Assembly: GCA_003427395.1 (NCBI GenBank)
Contig: BFEA01000130.1
Span: 1,583,189 to 1,608,335, forward strand
DNA: 25,147 bases
Direction of reading: 5' to 3'
Source of the DNA: Chara braunii
Taxonomy: Eukaryota > Streptophyta > Charophyceae > Charales > Characeae
Of the stretch, positions 1-10,579 are shown piece by piece. Both the position numbers and the translations under genes were made by a program. The notes below the pieces were generated by a model. That model had not been told where the DNA came from and did no database searches. It worked only from the letters and a program-made list of their open reading frames with translations. Numbering within the stretch: position 1 is the stretch's first letter; every line of letters starts with the position of its first letter.

Positions 1-69
1 GAGAGGCCCCCTTCGGTCGTACCTCTTCGAAAAGCCCACTTCACGAAAAAGTACCTCTTCGGGATAGTG

Positions 70-490
70 GCCCTTGGGTAACGTACCCCTCTCGTAAAAG
101 TGCCCGCCCGGCGAAGTATCCACTAGGTAAAATGTCCGCTCGGTGAGGTGTCTGCCCGGTAAAAATGTCCGCCTGAGAAAATGTCCGCTCGGTGAAGTGT
201 CCGCGCGGTGAAGTGTCCGCGCGGTGAAGTATCTACTCGGTAAAACGCCCCTTCGACAAAGTGTCCGCTCGGCGAAGTGTCTGCTCGATAAAAAGTGTCC
301 GCCCGGTAAAAATGTCCGCCCGAGAAAATGCCCGCTCGGTGAAGTATCCATGCGGTGAAGTATCTACTCGGAAAAGCGCCCCTTCGGCAAAGTGTCCGCT
401 CGGTGAAGTGTCCGCTCGGTAACGTCCCCGCTTCCGGTAAAGCGTTCCTCCGGTCAAGTACCCCTTCGGTGGGGAGTCCTCTTCTATGGA
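70..490. repeat. 16-bp minisatellite block in left LTR
   Basis: About 25 tandem, diverged copies of a unit close to AGTGTCCGCTCGGTGA, with occasional 1-2 nt insertions. The same block is at 15430-15830 in the right LTR. The last copies grade into looser CTCCTTCCGGTAAAG repeats up to about 540. Confidence 0.85.
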
Positions 491-1019
491 GTGCTCCTTC
501 CGGTAAAGTGCTCCTCCGATAATGAACTCCTCCCGGTTAGTCGTTCCAGTTGCACCCAAGGGAAAGGCCGGCTCAACGCGCGCTCGAACGCGCCCCGAAA
601 AGCCCTGTTCGACCTGGTGCCCCAATCGCACAAAAAACCTGGTTCGGTCCGATCTCTCAATCAGCGCCCAAAAGCCCCGTTCAGGTTGGTGTCCTTGCTT
701 GTGTCCCGAAGCCTGCTTCGATCTAAGCTCCCCGTCTGCGCCAGGTAGCCCGGTCCAGTTCGGTGACCGAGAGACGTGCCCAAAGTCGTCTCCTTGTATG
801 ATGCTCGGACGCTACTAACAGGGTGAACGCTGACTGTGCACAAGGCTCGTGGTCCCCCCCTTGCTGCCTAGAGCGGGTGCGTGCGCGCGCGCTGTTCCCC
901 CCGCTATCTCGCCCGCGGGCGAGTACGTGTGAGGTGGGCGCTCGTAGACGGGTGCAGCTCCTCTGAGGTGCTCTCCTCCTCCATACACTGATGCGAGCAG
1001 GTGCGCGCAGGATCCCCCC

Positions 1020-1515
1020 CCCCGTCACTCTCTCTCTTCCGTGCGCTGATGTGCGCGAATGTGCGCAGGACCCCCCTACGGCTCTCTCTCCCGCGCGCTG
1101 ATGTGCGCGAATGTGCGCAGAATCCCCCCGTGGCTCTCTCTCTCCCGCGCGCTGATGTGCGCAAATGTGCGCAGAATCCCCCCACGGCTCTCTCTCTCCC
1201 GCGCGCTGATGTGCGCGGATGCGCTCAGGATCCCCCCACCGCTCTCTCTCTCTCCCACGCGCTGATGTGCGCGAATGTGCACAGAATCCCCCCGCGGCTC
1301 TCTCTCTCCCGCGCGCCGATGTTGCGAATGTGCGCAGAATCCCTTCGCGGCTCTCTCTCTCCCGCGCGCTGATGTGCGCAGAATCCCCCCTGGGCTCTCT
1401 CTCTCCCGCGCGCTGATGTGTGTGAATGTGCGCGGAATTCCCCCGCGGCTCTCTCTCTCCCGCGAGCTGATAAGCGAGGATGCGTGCAGGATCCCCCCGC
1501 GGCTCTCTCTCTCCC
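1020..1515. repeat. 54-bp minisatellite block in left LTR
   Basis: About nine copies of a 53-56 bp unit. Each holds a CT-rich run, a GCGCGCTGATGTGCGC core, GAATGTGCGCAGAAT and a C5-C6 run. The core recurs at about 1045, 1098, 1152, 1206 and 1262 and then onward. Because 54 is divisible by three, the block is open in several frames on both strands. That explains apparent ORFs of more than 300 codons here. Confidence 0.9.
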
Positions 1516-1529
1516 TGCGCAGGCACGCC

Positions 1530-1720
1530 GAGGTGTGCGCGGTTGCGCGCGAGCGTGCACGGATGGTGTGCGCGAGTGTGCGCACGTCTGCACGCGGGAA
1601 GTGCGGGAGTGTGCGCGGGTTGTGTGCGCGAGTATGCGCAGGGAAATGCACAAGCCGGTGAGCGTGCTCGCGCAAACGTGTGCGGGTTGTGTGCGCAAGT
1701 GTGCGCGTTCTCATCAATGC
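1530..1720. repeat. Alternating purine-pyrimidine (TG/CG) tract in left LTR
   Basis: The stretch is dominated by GTGTGCGCGAGTGTGCGC-like runs of alternating purine and pyrimidine, CpG- and TpG-rich. Such sequence favours Z-DNA. The equivalent tract in the right LTR is at about 16870-17085. Confidence 0.7.
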
Positions 1721-2696
1721 GCAAGCGGTCGCGCGGTTCCTCCCCGCCGCCGGCTATCCCATAGGTAGTTCCCCCCCTTGCGCACGATAGCGCGCGCGCA
1801 CTCCTAGGTAGCTCCTTGCTTGCGCGCGATAGCGCGCGTGCTCTCGTCCTATGTGCGCTAGGATGCGCAGATGTGGGGCGCTCCTGTCACCAGTGCCCCC
1901 CCCGTCTTCCTGTGGCTCGTGCGCCTGAAGCTCCGTGCGTGTTCCCCCTTCGTCTCCTACTCTGCGCCTGAAGACCCGTGCGCCTCTGTTCCTTCCAGCA
2001 AAGAATGTCTCACTCTTGGGCCCGGTTCGGCTTAAGTATCCTGCCGGGCCCTTCCCACAAGTGTGTGCCCGCGCTTCGAGTGCACCAAGGCTACCAAGTC
2101 ACTTGCAGCGCCTCGGTACCGGTGCTGTCCCCAGGCCTGATTGGGCCCCCGAAAGGGTCCTGGTGAAAAGGGCCTACTCATCGGGAACTGGGCCCTTTGC
2201 AGCGCCCTGGTACCGCAGCTGTCCCTGAGCCTGTCCCAGGCCTGCCCGGGCCTATGCGGTCTCCACGCATCAGGCGGAGCCCAAAAGTGGAAATTGGTCC
2301 TAGCACTCAATTGGGCCTAAGTGGTCCCTGCGGGACCGCCCCTTCGGAAGAGAACTCGACTGGTCCAATGGGGCCCCTTGCCCGTGGTGTCGGCCCTCGC
2401 CATTGTCGGTGAGTCCCGGCCGGATGAAGTAGGCCCCTAGGTCGCAGCGTCGGTCCGCTTCATGGTTGGTGTGTCCCGGTCACGTAAAATAACGTCGAGC
2501 AATGATATCGCCGCGCCGTTCTCCGGTGTGTTGTCCCACCGCATGGTAGGTGAATGTCGTCAGCCCGGTCGGTCCCAGCGCGGGCCCCCCTCACAGTTGA
2601 TGAAGCCCGGCCAGGTAGAATACCGTCGAGTGAAGGTCTCGTCACGTGCCCTCGGAAAGGAAGTAAAGGGCGGCGTAGTATAGGGGCCGCCCGATA

Positions 2697-2715
2697 GCAG
2701 CCCCCCCCCTCCATT
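2697..2715 (-). promoter_or_regulatory. Polypurine tract (plus-strand priming site) of element 1
   Basis: On the element strand the sequence just upstream of the 3' LTR reads AATGGAGGGGGGGGGCTGC and then the LTR start. An uninterrupted purine run (GGAG plus a G-run) ending a few nt before the LTR is what the plus-strand primer of an LTR element should look like. It independently supports the LTR boundary at about 2696. Confidence 0.75.
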
Positions 2716-3097
2716 TTCAACGTCCTCGGCGAGCGAATATTGGGATTTGAAGGGAGAAAGTTTGCAAAGGATGGATGACTCCTAATCTTTACCCATCAAT
2801 CCAAGATCATCCTCTCTGTCCTGCCCGGATACCTTTCTTTTGTTTTTCCTTCTTTGTTGACTTTCTCTTAGTGACCTTCGTTTAAACGCCTAATCGTTTG
2901 TCTGGTGGAGTGTATCTAACATGCCGGCGGTGGTTGTTTTTTGTTTTTTCTATTGTTAGGGCATTTCTGATAACTTGTTTAGCCTTTTTCTTCTTCTCTT
3001 TTTTTGTCGCCGCCAACTTCTTGATCTCGGACTTCGTGTTCTTGGTGTGTTTGCGTTGGATATGTCGGACGCCTAGAAGTTTGTGTTGTGTCTTTTT
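2716..3097 (-). other. Non-coding 3' leader between integrase and 3' LTR
   Basis: No supportable gene. On the element strand it is rich in A/G tracts (plus-strand T/C runs around 2935-3015), resembling additional purine-rich tracts upstream of the main polypurine tract. A small plus-strand open frame at 2898-3101 is low-complexity F/V/L-rich translation and is not considered real. Confidence 0.5.
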
Positions 3098-4486
3098 TTA
3101 AGATTGTCTAGAGGATTCTGGTACTTGAGAGGTTGTTTGTGTGGCAGGCTTTACTGCATGCCGATTGGAGGACTCCCCCACTTCGGAGGTGGTTGGTGCT
3201 GTGGGTTCTTCTAAGGACTCAATCTTCTTCTTACCTTTTTCTGGGTGCCTATGGACGTCATTTTCCTGCCTGATTTTTCCGGTACGTGGAATATTCTCTG
3301 TACGGTCTTTAAATACTTTAAGACGGGCTCTAGACACCGGTTCCTTCCATCTTGTACCATCTAATTTTTCTATTAAGTAGGCTCCGCCTTCTAGTCTTTT
3401 GACCGCTCTATAGGAACCCATCCATCTGTTTGCTAGCTTCCCTGTCCATGTTCTCTCTAATGAGGAGTCATAGAGCAGGATGAGGCTCTGCGTAGTTATC
3501 CCTTCTTGCCTGACCCGAAGGTTCCTATCCCATCTTTCTTTCTCTTTTCCTCTTTGGATCTTTAACTTGTCTTTGGTGTCTTGGATGTTATCGTGAAGAG
3601 TTTCGGCTATCTGTTTGATTCTTGCGGCCTGCAACTGTTCTCTAGTGAAGATCTCTTCCCAGTCAATCGTTTGCCAAGAGTCGATATGAAATTCTATAGG
3701 TAAGGGACAATGGCGTCCAAACCATAATGTGTAGGGCGGATATCCTGTAGTTGAGTGAACCGTAATGTTATCTGCCCAGACGGCGAATCTCAAATATTTT
3801 GGTCAGTTCTTCTCCTTTCTTTCGCACCATTTAGCGAGTGCGTTGACTAGAGACTGGTGCCCTTTTTCTACAGGAGCTTTAGTTTAAGGATGATATGCTG
3901 TGGATAACGATACTCGTATTCCCACTCTTTGGAGCAATTCTTGGACTTCCTTAGCCATAAACTCTGATCCCCTATCCATGACAATTTTGCCTACGCAGCC
4001 GTAGCGAGTGATATATTCAGTCAAATATCCACTATCTGCTTTATCTGTTTTTTGACATAGTGGTCACGCCTCCACGAATCCAATCAAGTCGTCTCTAATG
4101 TCCATTATGTAGTTCATTCCTCCTTCTCTTGGACATCTTAACTAAGTCTACGTGCACTTTCTGGTCTATTGATGTGGGATAGGAAGGAAACAAGGGCTCT
4201 TTTAATTTCACTACCGCTCTCTTTTGGCATTCCACGTATGTCAGACAGTATGATTCTACGTCCTTATATAAGCCATCTACTAGTAGAGGCTCCTAATTTT
4301 TTCAAAAGTTCCTTTTACTCCTCTATGTCCTCCAACGATGCCATCGTGAAGTTCCGCTATTATCTCTCTGCGCTCATCCTCGTCACAGACCACTCTCATT
4401 GGCATTCCGTTTTAAGGTGGTCTCTTAAAGAGGTGTCCCTCCTTGAGGCAATACTATTGAGCTTCCTTCCTAAGCTTATCGTCTGA
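3098..4486 (-). pseudogene. pol: Element 1 integrase (zinc domain, DD35E core, GPY/F-like C-terminus), broken
   Basis: This is the last domain of the element 1 polyprotein and would insert the cDNA into chromosomes. The zinc-binding N-terminal region lies around 4440-4190: HDGIVGGHRGVKGTFEK is readable, followed by CLTYVECQKRA, where the first cysteine of the expected C-x2-C is replaced by tyrosine. In the core, VMDRGSEF and APVEKGH frame exactly 35 residues between the second Asp and the Glu, but a TAA at 3884-3886 replaces what was probably CAA. The open C-terminal part (3793-3098, 231 codons) holds GYPPYTLWFGRHCPLP and a GPY/F-like segment, LANRWMGSYRAVKRLEGG, then a Ser/Thr/Lys-rich tail. 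No chromodomain is visible. Several frameshifts occur between 4450 and 3800. Confidence 0.85.
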
Positions 4487-5935
4487 TTCGATTTCCCCCG
4501 TAAGATAACGCCCTATCCTATGATACTTGCCCATGTATAGATTCTCAAGAAATAAGGAAGTTCCTTGTGCAGCGGGCTCTATGTTTAAGGAGTTGATGTC
4601 CATTTGTAAAAATTTGTCAATGCCACTAGGCGACCCTAGGTCTCCCTCTTCTAGTGAAATTCGCGAGAGACCATCAGCGACTGAGTTCTTAGCTCCGGAT
4701 ATTCGCTCTACTACGTAGTCAAACATCCTTATATGCATGAGTCACCCGGTGACCGTTGGATTTGTGAATGAGAAGTTTTTTTGTAAGACAACTGCTACTG
4801 CCGTCGGATTGACCCTGAGTACAAACCTTCGTCCGTAAATATAATGTCGAAAAATATTTAAACAATGTAACACTCCTGGAACTTCTTTCTTAAATTGTGA
4901 GTAGTTCCTTTCAGTGGCATTTAAGATCTTACTCTCAAATCTGAGAGGCCAATCATTGTCAGCCTGGTCCTTTTGAACCACACCAACAGAGACAGGTCCC
5001 GCATCCGTACATACCACGAATGGTCGATTTTCCTCGTCTTCGAAGTAGGGTAATCCAAGGACTTGACCTCCTTCTCTAAACTCATCTTTTAACGTTCTTA
5101 CTGTATCCTCTTGTTCATTCGTCCATTGCCATTCTACTCCCTTGCATAAGAGTTTTCGTAGGGGTTCGGCCTTTGCAGCATAGCCCTTTATGAAATTCTT
5201 CCAGAATCCGACAACTCCTAGTAACTGGCGTATGTCAATAATATGTCTGAGGGGAGTCGGCCAGTTCATTAACTTTGTCGGGTCTGAGCGTCTGCCATCC
5301 TTGTCGCAGATATAACTTAATATCTTTATAGAGGATACTGCCCATCTGCTTTTCGTTCCACTAACCATAAGGTTCGCGTCTTCTAACTTGATTAGTACTT
5401 TCTTGATATCCTTTGCATGAGTGGCGACGAATTTCCTCACCCCTGGTTTTATTTTTGTCTCATCTTTCTCATATGGTCCTTTTATCAGGAAGTCATATAG
5501 GAAAACCTCTACCAAGTTTGGTATGAGTTCCCCTGGAACGACGACCATCGCTCTCTGAAAGACTGCGACACCGTTAGTCCACCTCATCGGCACGACCATC
5601 ATTTGAACTAAGCCTAACGGTGTATGCATCGCAGTTAGATGTTGGTCTCTGTAATCTAGAGGTATCTCATCATATCCCGAAAAAAGGTCGCAGACTGAAT
5701 AAATTGAACGTCCGGTTGAGCCTTCAGATATGAGATCTGCGCTTGGGATGGAGCCAACGTCCCTTACTGTGACCTTATTTGTCTTCCGTAAGTCCATCGT
5801 AGTTTCCTGTTTGATTTCCTTATGAAGAACCATCGATTGGCGTAGGCGCTCTCGCTGGGCTCTGCTACGAATGTCCTTATCTTCTCCTTGAGGAAGTCTA
5901 CTATCATCTCCTTTTCCTTTTGCGCACACCTCCAT
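4454..5935 (-). pseudogene. pol: Element 1 reverse transcriptase and RNase H, catalytically damaged
   Basis: The main open part is 5935-4742 (397 codons), followed after a break by 4738-4454. RT motifs are clear: YSVCDLFSGYDEIPLD (first catalytic Asp present), HTPLGLVQMMVVPM, AVFQRAM and the YxDD box region VFLYDFLIKGP. In the last, the box at 5492-5503 reads FLYD where FLDD is expected, so one catalytic Asp is lost. The palm-thumb region continues with SIKILSYICDKDGRRSDP and LLGVVGFWKNFIKGYAAKAE. RNase H follows, with VVCTDAGPVSVGVV, LNATERNYSQFKKE and FRHYIYGRRFVLRV. The section ends FDYVVERISGAKNSVADGLS, the typical RNase H end. The upstream beginning of RT is in the 6315-5764 frame, so there is a frameshift around 5800. 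Confidence 0.92.
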
Positions 5936-6315
5936 CCCACATCGTTCCAGGGAGTATAAGGGGCCGTATAGATTCTTGCAGATTTAACATATCGTGGATC
6001 TATTCGTCCTCTTTCTGCGTCACAAAAGGCTACTGCCTTGTCGCATGCTAGTAATGTTTCTATTATGAGTTGTTTCTCGTTTTCAGTTAAGTTTCCGTCG
6101 CCTATATCCATTTCCTTTAACCTGTCCTCAGTAATTCTCTGCCCTTTAGTGACCTTTCGTTCTCGGATCATCTGAGTAATTTCTTCTTCAGTGATTCCTA
6201 TTTCCGCGGTCCTATCACGGCTGACCGCGGCTGGCTTGACTTTTTGGGCTACAGTTTTGTATCTCTTTCCCCCGCCGTGTGGGGGAATTCCTCCAAAAAA
6301 GAAAGGTTTATACAT
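5764..6315 (-). pseudogene. pol: Element 1 pol segment upstream of RT (protease-RT linker and RT N-terminus)
   Basis: An open stretch of 183 codons. Its end carries FLKEKIRTFVAEPSESAYAN and RWFFIRKSNRKLRWTYG, the start of the RT fingers (normally followed by a D-Q/L-x-LN segment, here out of frame). The first part, KRYKTVAQKVKPAAVS, looks like the linker seen between protease and RT in related gypsy elements. The apparent start methionine is internal to the original polyprotein. The neighbouring open frame 6530-6249 (93 codons, acidic, with VEDLETKYVGDGTVYEKEAD) is the preceding piece of the same linker in another frame. Confidence 0.75.
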
Positions 6316-6591
6316 CCACCGAATTCCTCGTCGTCCGCCTCTTTCTCATAGACTGTTCCGTCCCCCACATACTTAGTTTCTAGGTCCTCGACGTCGATTT
6401 TTTTCCCTCTCACTTTATGCGGTCCTAGTGTAAGATCTCCAGATATCATTTGGCAACTTCTCGTGTTGAGTCGTCTTTTATTTTGTATTGAAATCTTATG
6501 ACGGTTGTCAAATTCGTTCACGGTCTTCAAGGTAAGCCTGTTACCTTGATGTCTGTCTATGGTAACCGTCTGACTTTCGTCCCGCTTATTT

Positions 6592-6861
6592 TCAGTGGTG
6601 GCGTTGACCCGTGTTGAGTTTGTTAGCGGATATCATGGTCATGGCTACGGTCCTATCTACTTCTAAGCCAATGTTTCTGACCACTTTGTCCTTACAAACG
6701 GTGGACTCGGATCCGTCGTCAACTATAGCCTTTATCCCTATGCCATCGACTGTGAAGTTGAGCTTTCCACTGGCAAGGACATAAAAGTAGTTGTTTCCGC
6801 CTTCACTGGTTTGTACTTGTTTGTGTCCTTCTTTTTGTGTCATTAAGACTGAGGTTTTCAC
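6592..6861 (-). pseudogene. pol: Element 1 aspartic protease remnant
   Basis: The sequence GIKAIVDDGSESTVCKD resembles the active-site loop of retroviral-type aspartic proteases (D-S/T-G followed by S and E). Here the middle residue is Asp instead of Ser or Thr. The following VVRNIGLEVDRTVAMTMISA fits the hydrophobic second half of the fold. The frame closes at 6592, before the end of a complete roughly 120-residue protease. The start is a convenience, because the domain is normally released from Gag-Pol. The 6862-7170 stretch upstream is Gag-protease linker with mixed frames. Confidence 0.6.
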
Positions 6862-7170
6862 CTCCTCCTTCTGTTATCCAGGAGCTGTCTCTGGTGGTGG
6901 TACTTTAGTTTTCTTCATCATACCTATTAAGTCGACTTCGTCTAGCGAGTTTTTTAGGTGAAACTTCTTTGCCGCTTTTTTTCTAAGGGATTGTGGTGAC
7001 TTAGGCGACTCAATTTGGTCATCCATCATAGGTTGATCTTGATCTTCTTTCTTCGTGTCGCTTGACTCGCCGACCTCGCCAATGCCTTGGGTATGTATGT
7101 AGACTTCTCCGTTATTTACTGTCTCCTCAAATTTAATGGATGAAATTCTTATACCTGGACTTTCTGATGG

Positions 7171-8674
7171 TTAGTCGAAATCATCCTCGAAGATTACTCG
7201 AGAGATCTTGGCTGGTAATTGATTTAGGGATTGCTTCCCCTTTGTTTCATTCATCCTCCTCCTTCGGATTTCTACATTAATCTTCATGGAGGGTAGGAAG
7301 GGTACCGGTTTGCCTTCATTAGCCCACATGACGTACTTTCGATCGTCGAGTTCAATGATCCCTTCTTTTAGTGCGTCTAACATCGCTTGGCAATCATTTT
7401 TGCGGTGGTCTTCGTCTCCATAGTACATACAAGCTTTATCATTCCATGTTCGTTTTGGGCTAAGGTCAGTTTTTTCACGTGGAGGTCGAACAAAGGGTTC
7501 TTCCTTCCTTTGACTACTACTTTGCAGTCTTTCTATTGTTGCTCTCAGAACTTTTATTTGTTTTACCAGTTCCTCTTCTCGTTTGTTAGCCTCTATCTCA
7601 TTTTTTGGCCTCCACCTGTTATCCTTTGTATTAGACCCATTCCTGATCGTTTCTTTTCCAGTCGCTCTTGTTTGCTTTCCTCCATTCGCCCTCACTTCTG
7701 GCTAAGTCTGCTCTTCTAGGTGAGCTCGCGTAGGTGTCCCTTCCCTCAACTTTGGATCTCCTATCCTCAAATTGCGATTTTCCTCCTTTTTTTTCGACAG
7801 TTATTCCATTCCCTAGTTTATCGAGGACCCTCGCAAGATGTGCCTTCACACTTTGACCTTTAGTGTCATGGGCTAAGACTCTGACTTGACTAAACGTCAC
7901 CTTAGAGGGAAGTTCCCTCATAATCTTCTCTCGTTTTTCCCGAAATAGAAATCCAAGGAATATTCCGCATCTTTCTATTTTACCCATAAATCCCCCTCTA
8001 CCAGAGGATTTGAAGCCTTCTCGTACCTTCTTGCGAATGCCACAAAACTCTCGTCCTCCTGTCTTTTCATGTCTTTGAGATCTTCTATCGAATAGGTCTC
8101 ATCACATGCGAAGATTTTTAGTAACCCTTTCTCTAAACGCTAGCCAACGCCAGCTGTCCGGAATGATTTATCTCACTTCCCGATCTATCTTGGGAGCTGT
8201 ATGGTGGACGAGGTTCATAATCATTTCTTGATCGCTCCATTCCGCCCTCATTCCCAGTATTTCTCATTCATCTAAGAATTCTGAAACGTTCTTCCCTGTG
8301 AAGATCGTTTGAATTCCAGACAGGGCCGGTAATTGGAATGTCTGGGCTCCCAAGAAAGGGGATACGTAAGAGCTAGGTGCATATGCTTTTCTGTAAGGCT
8401 GACTCGTGGTTTCCCTATATGATTCTCTTATACCGGGATCCGATAATCGGGCTACTCTATTCCTGTTTAGAACGTCTTTCCTCCACCCTTTGCTCTTGGA
8501 AGTGCGTTCTTCGAGTTCTGTGGCTGTAGTTTCTAATTCTTTTAGGGCCTTCCTCATTTTTTCGGCGTCCTTTGTAACATCCGTTGTCATTTTCCTAACT
8601 GGGGTACTTGTCCTTAATTCCTGTGTTTTGACTTCGCCGCCTATCGAAGATAGATAGACTCCTTTTGCATCCAT
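7171..8674 (-). pseudogene. gag: Element 1 Gag (capsid and nucleocapsid), fragmented
   Basis: Gag packages the element RNA. The N-terminal piece (8674-8264) starts at an ATG 13 nt after the preceding ORF. It has a helical, Glu/Lys-rich segment, then FTGKNVSEFLDE, a motif common at the start of gypsy capsid domains. A TGA (8264-8266) interrupts it, yet the same frame continues with EILGMRAEWSDQEMI. Further pieces are 7987-7631 (VRVLAHDTKGQSVKAHLARV) and 7695-7171. The last has a coiled-coil segment (KREEELVKQIKVLRATIERL) and a zinc knuckle CMYYGDEDHRKNDC. In that knuckle the second Cys of CCHC is replaced by Tyr (sense TGT to TAT). About 500 residues when intact, ordinary for Ty3 Gag. Confidence 0.8.
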
Positions 8675-8687
8675 TTTTCCTTTTTTT

Positions 8688-9370
8688 TTACTCTTCCAGA
8701 AGTTGATCCAAGGCGACTTTAACCCTTTCTGTCGATTCTTCTAGTAGCTCTTGCAGTGTGTTGAAGTCCTCGTCTTTTTCTCCAGCTTTCACGACTAAGG
8801 CGGTAGCTAAAGCGGTTTGCAGGTAGCGTGAGTTTGCCTCCAACGTATTTAAAGATATCCCGTCGACTAGTACGTTCGAACGTCCTCTCTCAATTTTTCT
8901 ATGGATGTAACTATCGTCTCTTTCCAGGTGCGTGGAATCGTTTGTCCACTAGAGTTGACAGTGAGGATTTGTATTCTTACTAGAAAGAGTTCTCCCGCAG
9001 CTTTCTAGACGACACACTTCCTGGCTTCTATCACAGCTTTTGTGGCGCACTCTGTTTCCTCTTCTTGGCTTAATTGCTCATTATGTACTGCTTGCACTAG
9101 GACCCGTACTAAGGACCGTTCTCTTTCTGCTCTGCGCGAAAGACTAAACTTTTGCCTTCTAGGTTCGGCATTAGTCATCCCTTTGTTTGTTAGGTTTTTC
9201 TCGGTTTTGCTTATTGAGTCTAGCAATGAAATCATTTCGCCATCCTATGATCTTCTCCCTTTCTTCTCTATAGATTGCTACTAGATGTTCCACGTTTCTT
9301 TCCAGTCTATCTACACCGGCTTCGTCCGTAGAGCTACACCACTCTTGGTATTTCGCTAGCAAGTGTTACA
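8688..9370 (-). pseudogene. ORF G: helical/coiled-coil protein immediately upstream of gag
   Basis: Not recognised. Three open pieces join in one direction: 9362-9171 (AKYQEWCSSTDEAGVDRLER), 9235-9005 (SKTEKNLTNKGMTNAEP and onward), and, past a TAG at 9005-9007, the same frame through GELFLVRIQILTVNSSGQ to about 8876. It then shifts to a frame ending NTLQELLEESTERVKVALDQ and a TAA at 8688-8690. The shift and lack of ATG in the last piece mean it is easily missed. It would encode about 225 residues, mostly charged helices. The end lies 13 nt before the gag ATG. It may be a Gag-like matrix protein or the last member of the upstream ORF array. At least two frameshifts and one nonsense codon. Confidence 0.5.
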
Positions 9371-9388
9371 CCTTCTAATCAATTGGGT

Positions 9389-9712
9389 CTAAGTATACTT
9401 CTACGATGATATCAATTTTTGCATTTTTTCCTCTTACACGCGGGTTCGTGCTTCACGGATTGTCTCGTCCTTCTCTATCTCGCATTTCATTCATCCCTCG
9501 GTCCAGATCATCACACTGTAGGCTATGCGGCTCTCTGTTCTAACTTGTGACAGTGCCCTTGGTCTTTCGCGTTCTATAGCTTCTTGTGCCAATCGTCGGC
9601 AACCTACTAGTATATCTAATGCTCTAGTGGTTCGGATCCGAATAATCGAAGTTATAGTCCCCGCGAAGGATACCCTATGCACTTCTTCTTCATCTGTCAC
9701 CGCCCCAAACAT
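9389..9712 (-). pseudogene. ORF F: small Arg/Glu-rich ORF of unknown function
   Basis: Not recognised. It starts at ATG 9712 (MFGAVTDEEEVHRVSFAG) and stays open to a TGA at 9491-9493, about 74 residues. The TGA is followed directly by ATG in frame, and the frame continues with MKCEIEKDETIREARTRV and further stops to about 9389, so a longer ancestral product is likely. The middle (RTTRALDILVGCRRLAQEAI) is amphipathic helix-like. The gap to the upstream ORF E is 37 nt. Confidence 0.4.
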
Positions 9713-9749
9713 TTCTGCTTGCTTTCTTTTCAATCTTTAAAAGTTTAAT

Positions 9750-10087
9750 TTAATTATTCACTGCACTCAAGACCCCCATCAACCGGCCTCTGTCATCTCT
9801 TATCTCATGCTCGCCTTCCATTCCGAAGAGTCCTGTGTCAAAGTACAATTCCCCTTCTTGGTCATTTAGGCAAGCGGCTCCTCTCCAGATCTCCACTCTC
9901 TGAGTTCTTAGACATATTACCCTTCTACAGATTGACGTTCCCATTGTGCATAGGTCCTCGTGAGTCCATGACCGTAGAAGTCGGAGTAGATCAACTGACA
10001 TTCTCGGATTCTCCTATCGCGATCTTGACCCAGTATCCTTTGAACTACATTATCGTTGGTCGACCCAGGAACTCCGCCTTTGGTCAT
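9750..10087 (-). pseudogene. ORF E: about 112-codon ORF with one frameshift, unknown
   Basis: Not recognised. ATG 10087 opens MTKGGVPGSTNDNVVQRILG and continues to RTYAQWERQSVEG, stopping at 9917-9919. An overlapping frame then reads VICLRTQRVEIWRGAACLND and ends LMGVLSAVNN at 9750. I infer one gene with a single shift near 9920. The start lies 22 nt after the stop of ORF D. There is no sign of membrane segments or metal-binding motifs. Confidence 0.4.
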
Positions 10088-10109
10088 TCGTACCCCAATG
10101 ATTCAGCAC

Positions 10110-10568
10110 TCACTCCCGTAGCTGGTAGTATTCGTGTTGCGCCCTCTTAACCTTCCATGCGAGGTTTATCACTGCCGACCAATTGTTTTCAGAGAACATG
10201 AGTCCTTCGACAGGTGGTGATGGTATTCCAATGAAGGGCCTAACGTAAGTGCTCCAAGAGAAATTTTTGCCTTTTTGTTGAAGTCTTTTTTTTTCGTCAT
10301 GTACTAGGTTCGATGCCCTTTGCCAACACGGACCTTTTTCATCTTCTACAAATCTATGGTGTGGTACGTATATTCCAACATCATACTCATCAAGGTCAGT
10401 GAAGTAGTACGTGAGGACGTACCTACCATCCAGTTTCCACCCTTGACTCTTTAAACCTTCATACCTGACGATCTCATAGGGAACTACATCTCTCTTAGAT
10501 ATACTGTTGAGGGAGTTGATCATCTTCTTCGTTTTCTCCTTACCCAATTTTATACCTTTCTTTGGCAT
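10110..10568 (-). CDS. ORF D: fourth member of the tandem accessory family
   Basis: 152 codons, uninterrupted, from ATG 10568. Function unknown. It aligns along its whole length with ORFs A, B and C: a basic N-terminal helix (EKTKKMINSLNSISK), then VVPYEIVRYEG, a beta-rich part with DEYDVGIYVP at about residues 57-66, a charged helix with WQRASNLVHDEKKRLQQKGK, then IPSPPVEGL and the C-terminal segment NNWSAVINLAWKVKRAQ. It starts 11 nt after the stop of ORF C. Being open while its neighbours are broken suggests chance or slower decay rather than proven function. It could be a domesticated host gene captured by the element or an element structural protein. Confidence 0.6.
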   Translation of the reverse strand: MPKKGIKLGKEKTKKMINSLNSISKRDVVPYEIVRYEGLKSQGWKLDGRYVLTYYFTDLDEYDVGIYVPHHRFVEDEKGPCWQRASNLVHDEKKRLQQKGKNFSWSTYVRPFIGIPSPPVEGLMFSENNWSAVINLAWKVKRAQHEYYQLRE

Positions 10569-10579
10569 CTGTACTTTAA

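Larger units (their letters stand above)
1..2696 (-). repeat. 3' LTR of element 1, outer end cut by the window
   Basis: This stretch is collinear with 15345-18065 with small indels. In one stretch compared by eye (about 541-765 against 15885-16110) I count about 14 mismatches in roughly 225 nt. Homology stops at 2694-2696, where the left copy reads GATA and the right copy GACA. On the element strand the left copy therefore begins TATCGGGCGG and the right one TGTCGGGCGG, the latter with the canonical TG. Open frames inside it are by-products of tandem repeats. Confidence 0.9.

Noticed and set aside
70-490. Possible CRISPR array from short regular repeats
   Set aside because: Units of 16 bp are contiguous and diverged with no unique spacers, and the context is a eukaryotic retroelement.
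723-1724. 333-codon minus-strand open frame with repeated REREPRGDSAHI-like units
   Set aside because: It is the 54-bp minisatellite read in frame; the same block is also open on the other strand and in other frames, and the translation is purely periodic.
9042-9284. Plus-strand ORFs opposite gag, pol and accessory ORFs (for example 9042-9284, 7387-7719, 4169-4486)
   Set aside because: Antisense shadows of minus-strand coding sequence with low-complexity hydrophobic or Ser-rich translations.
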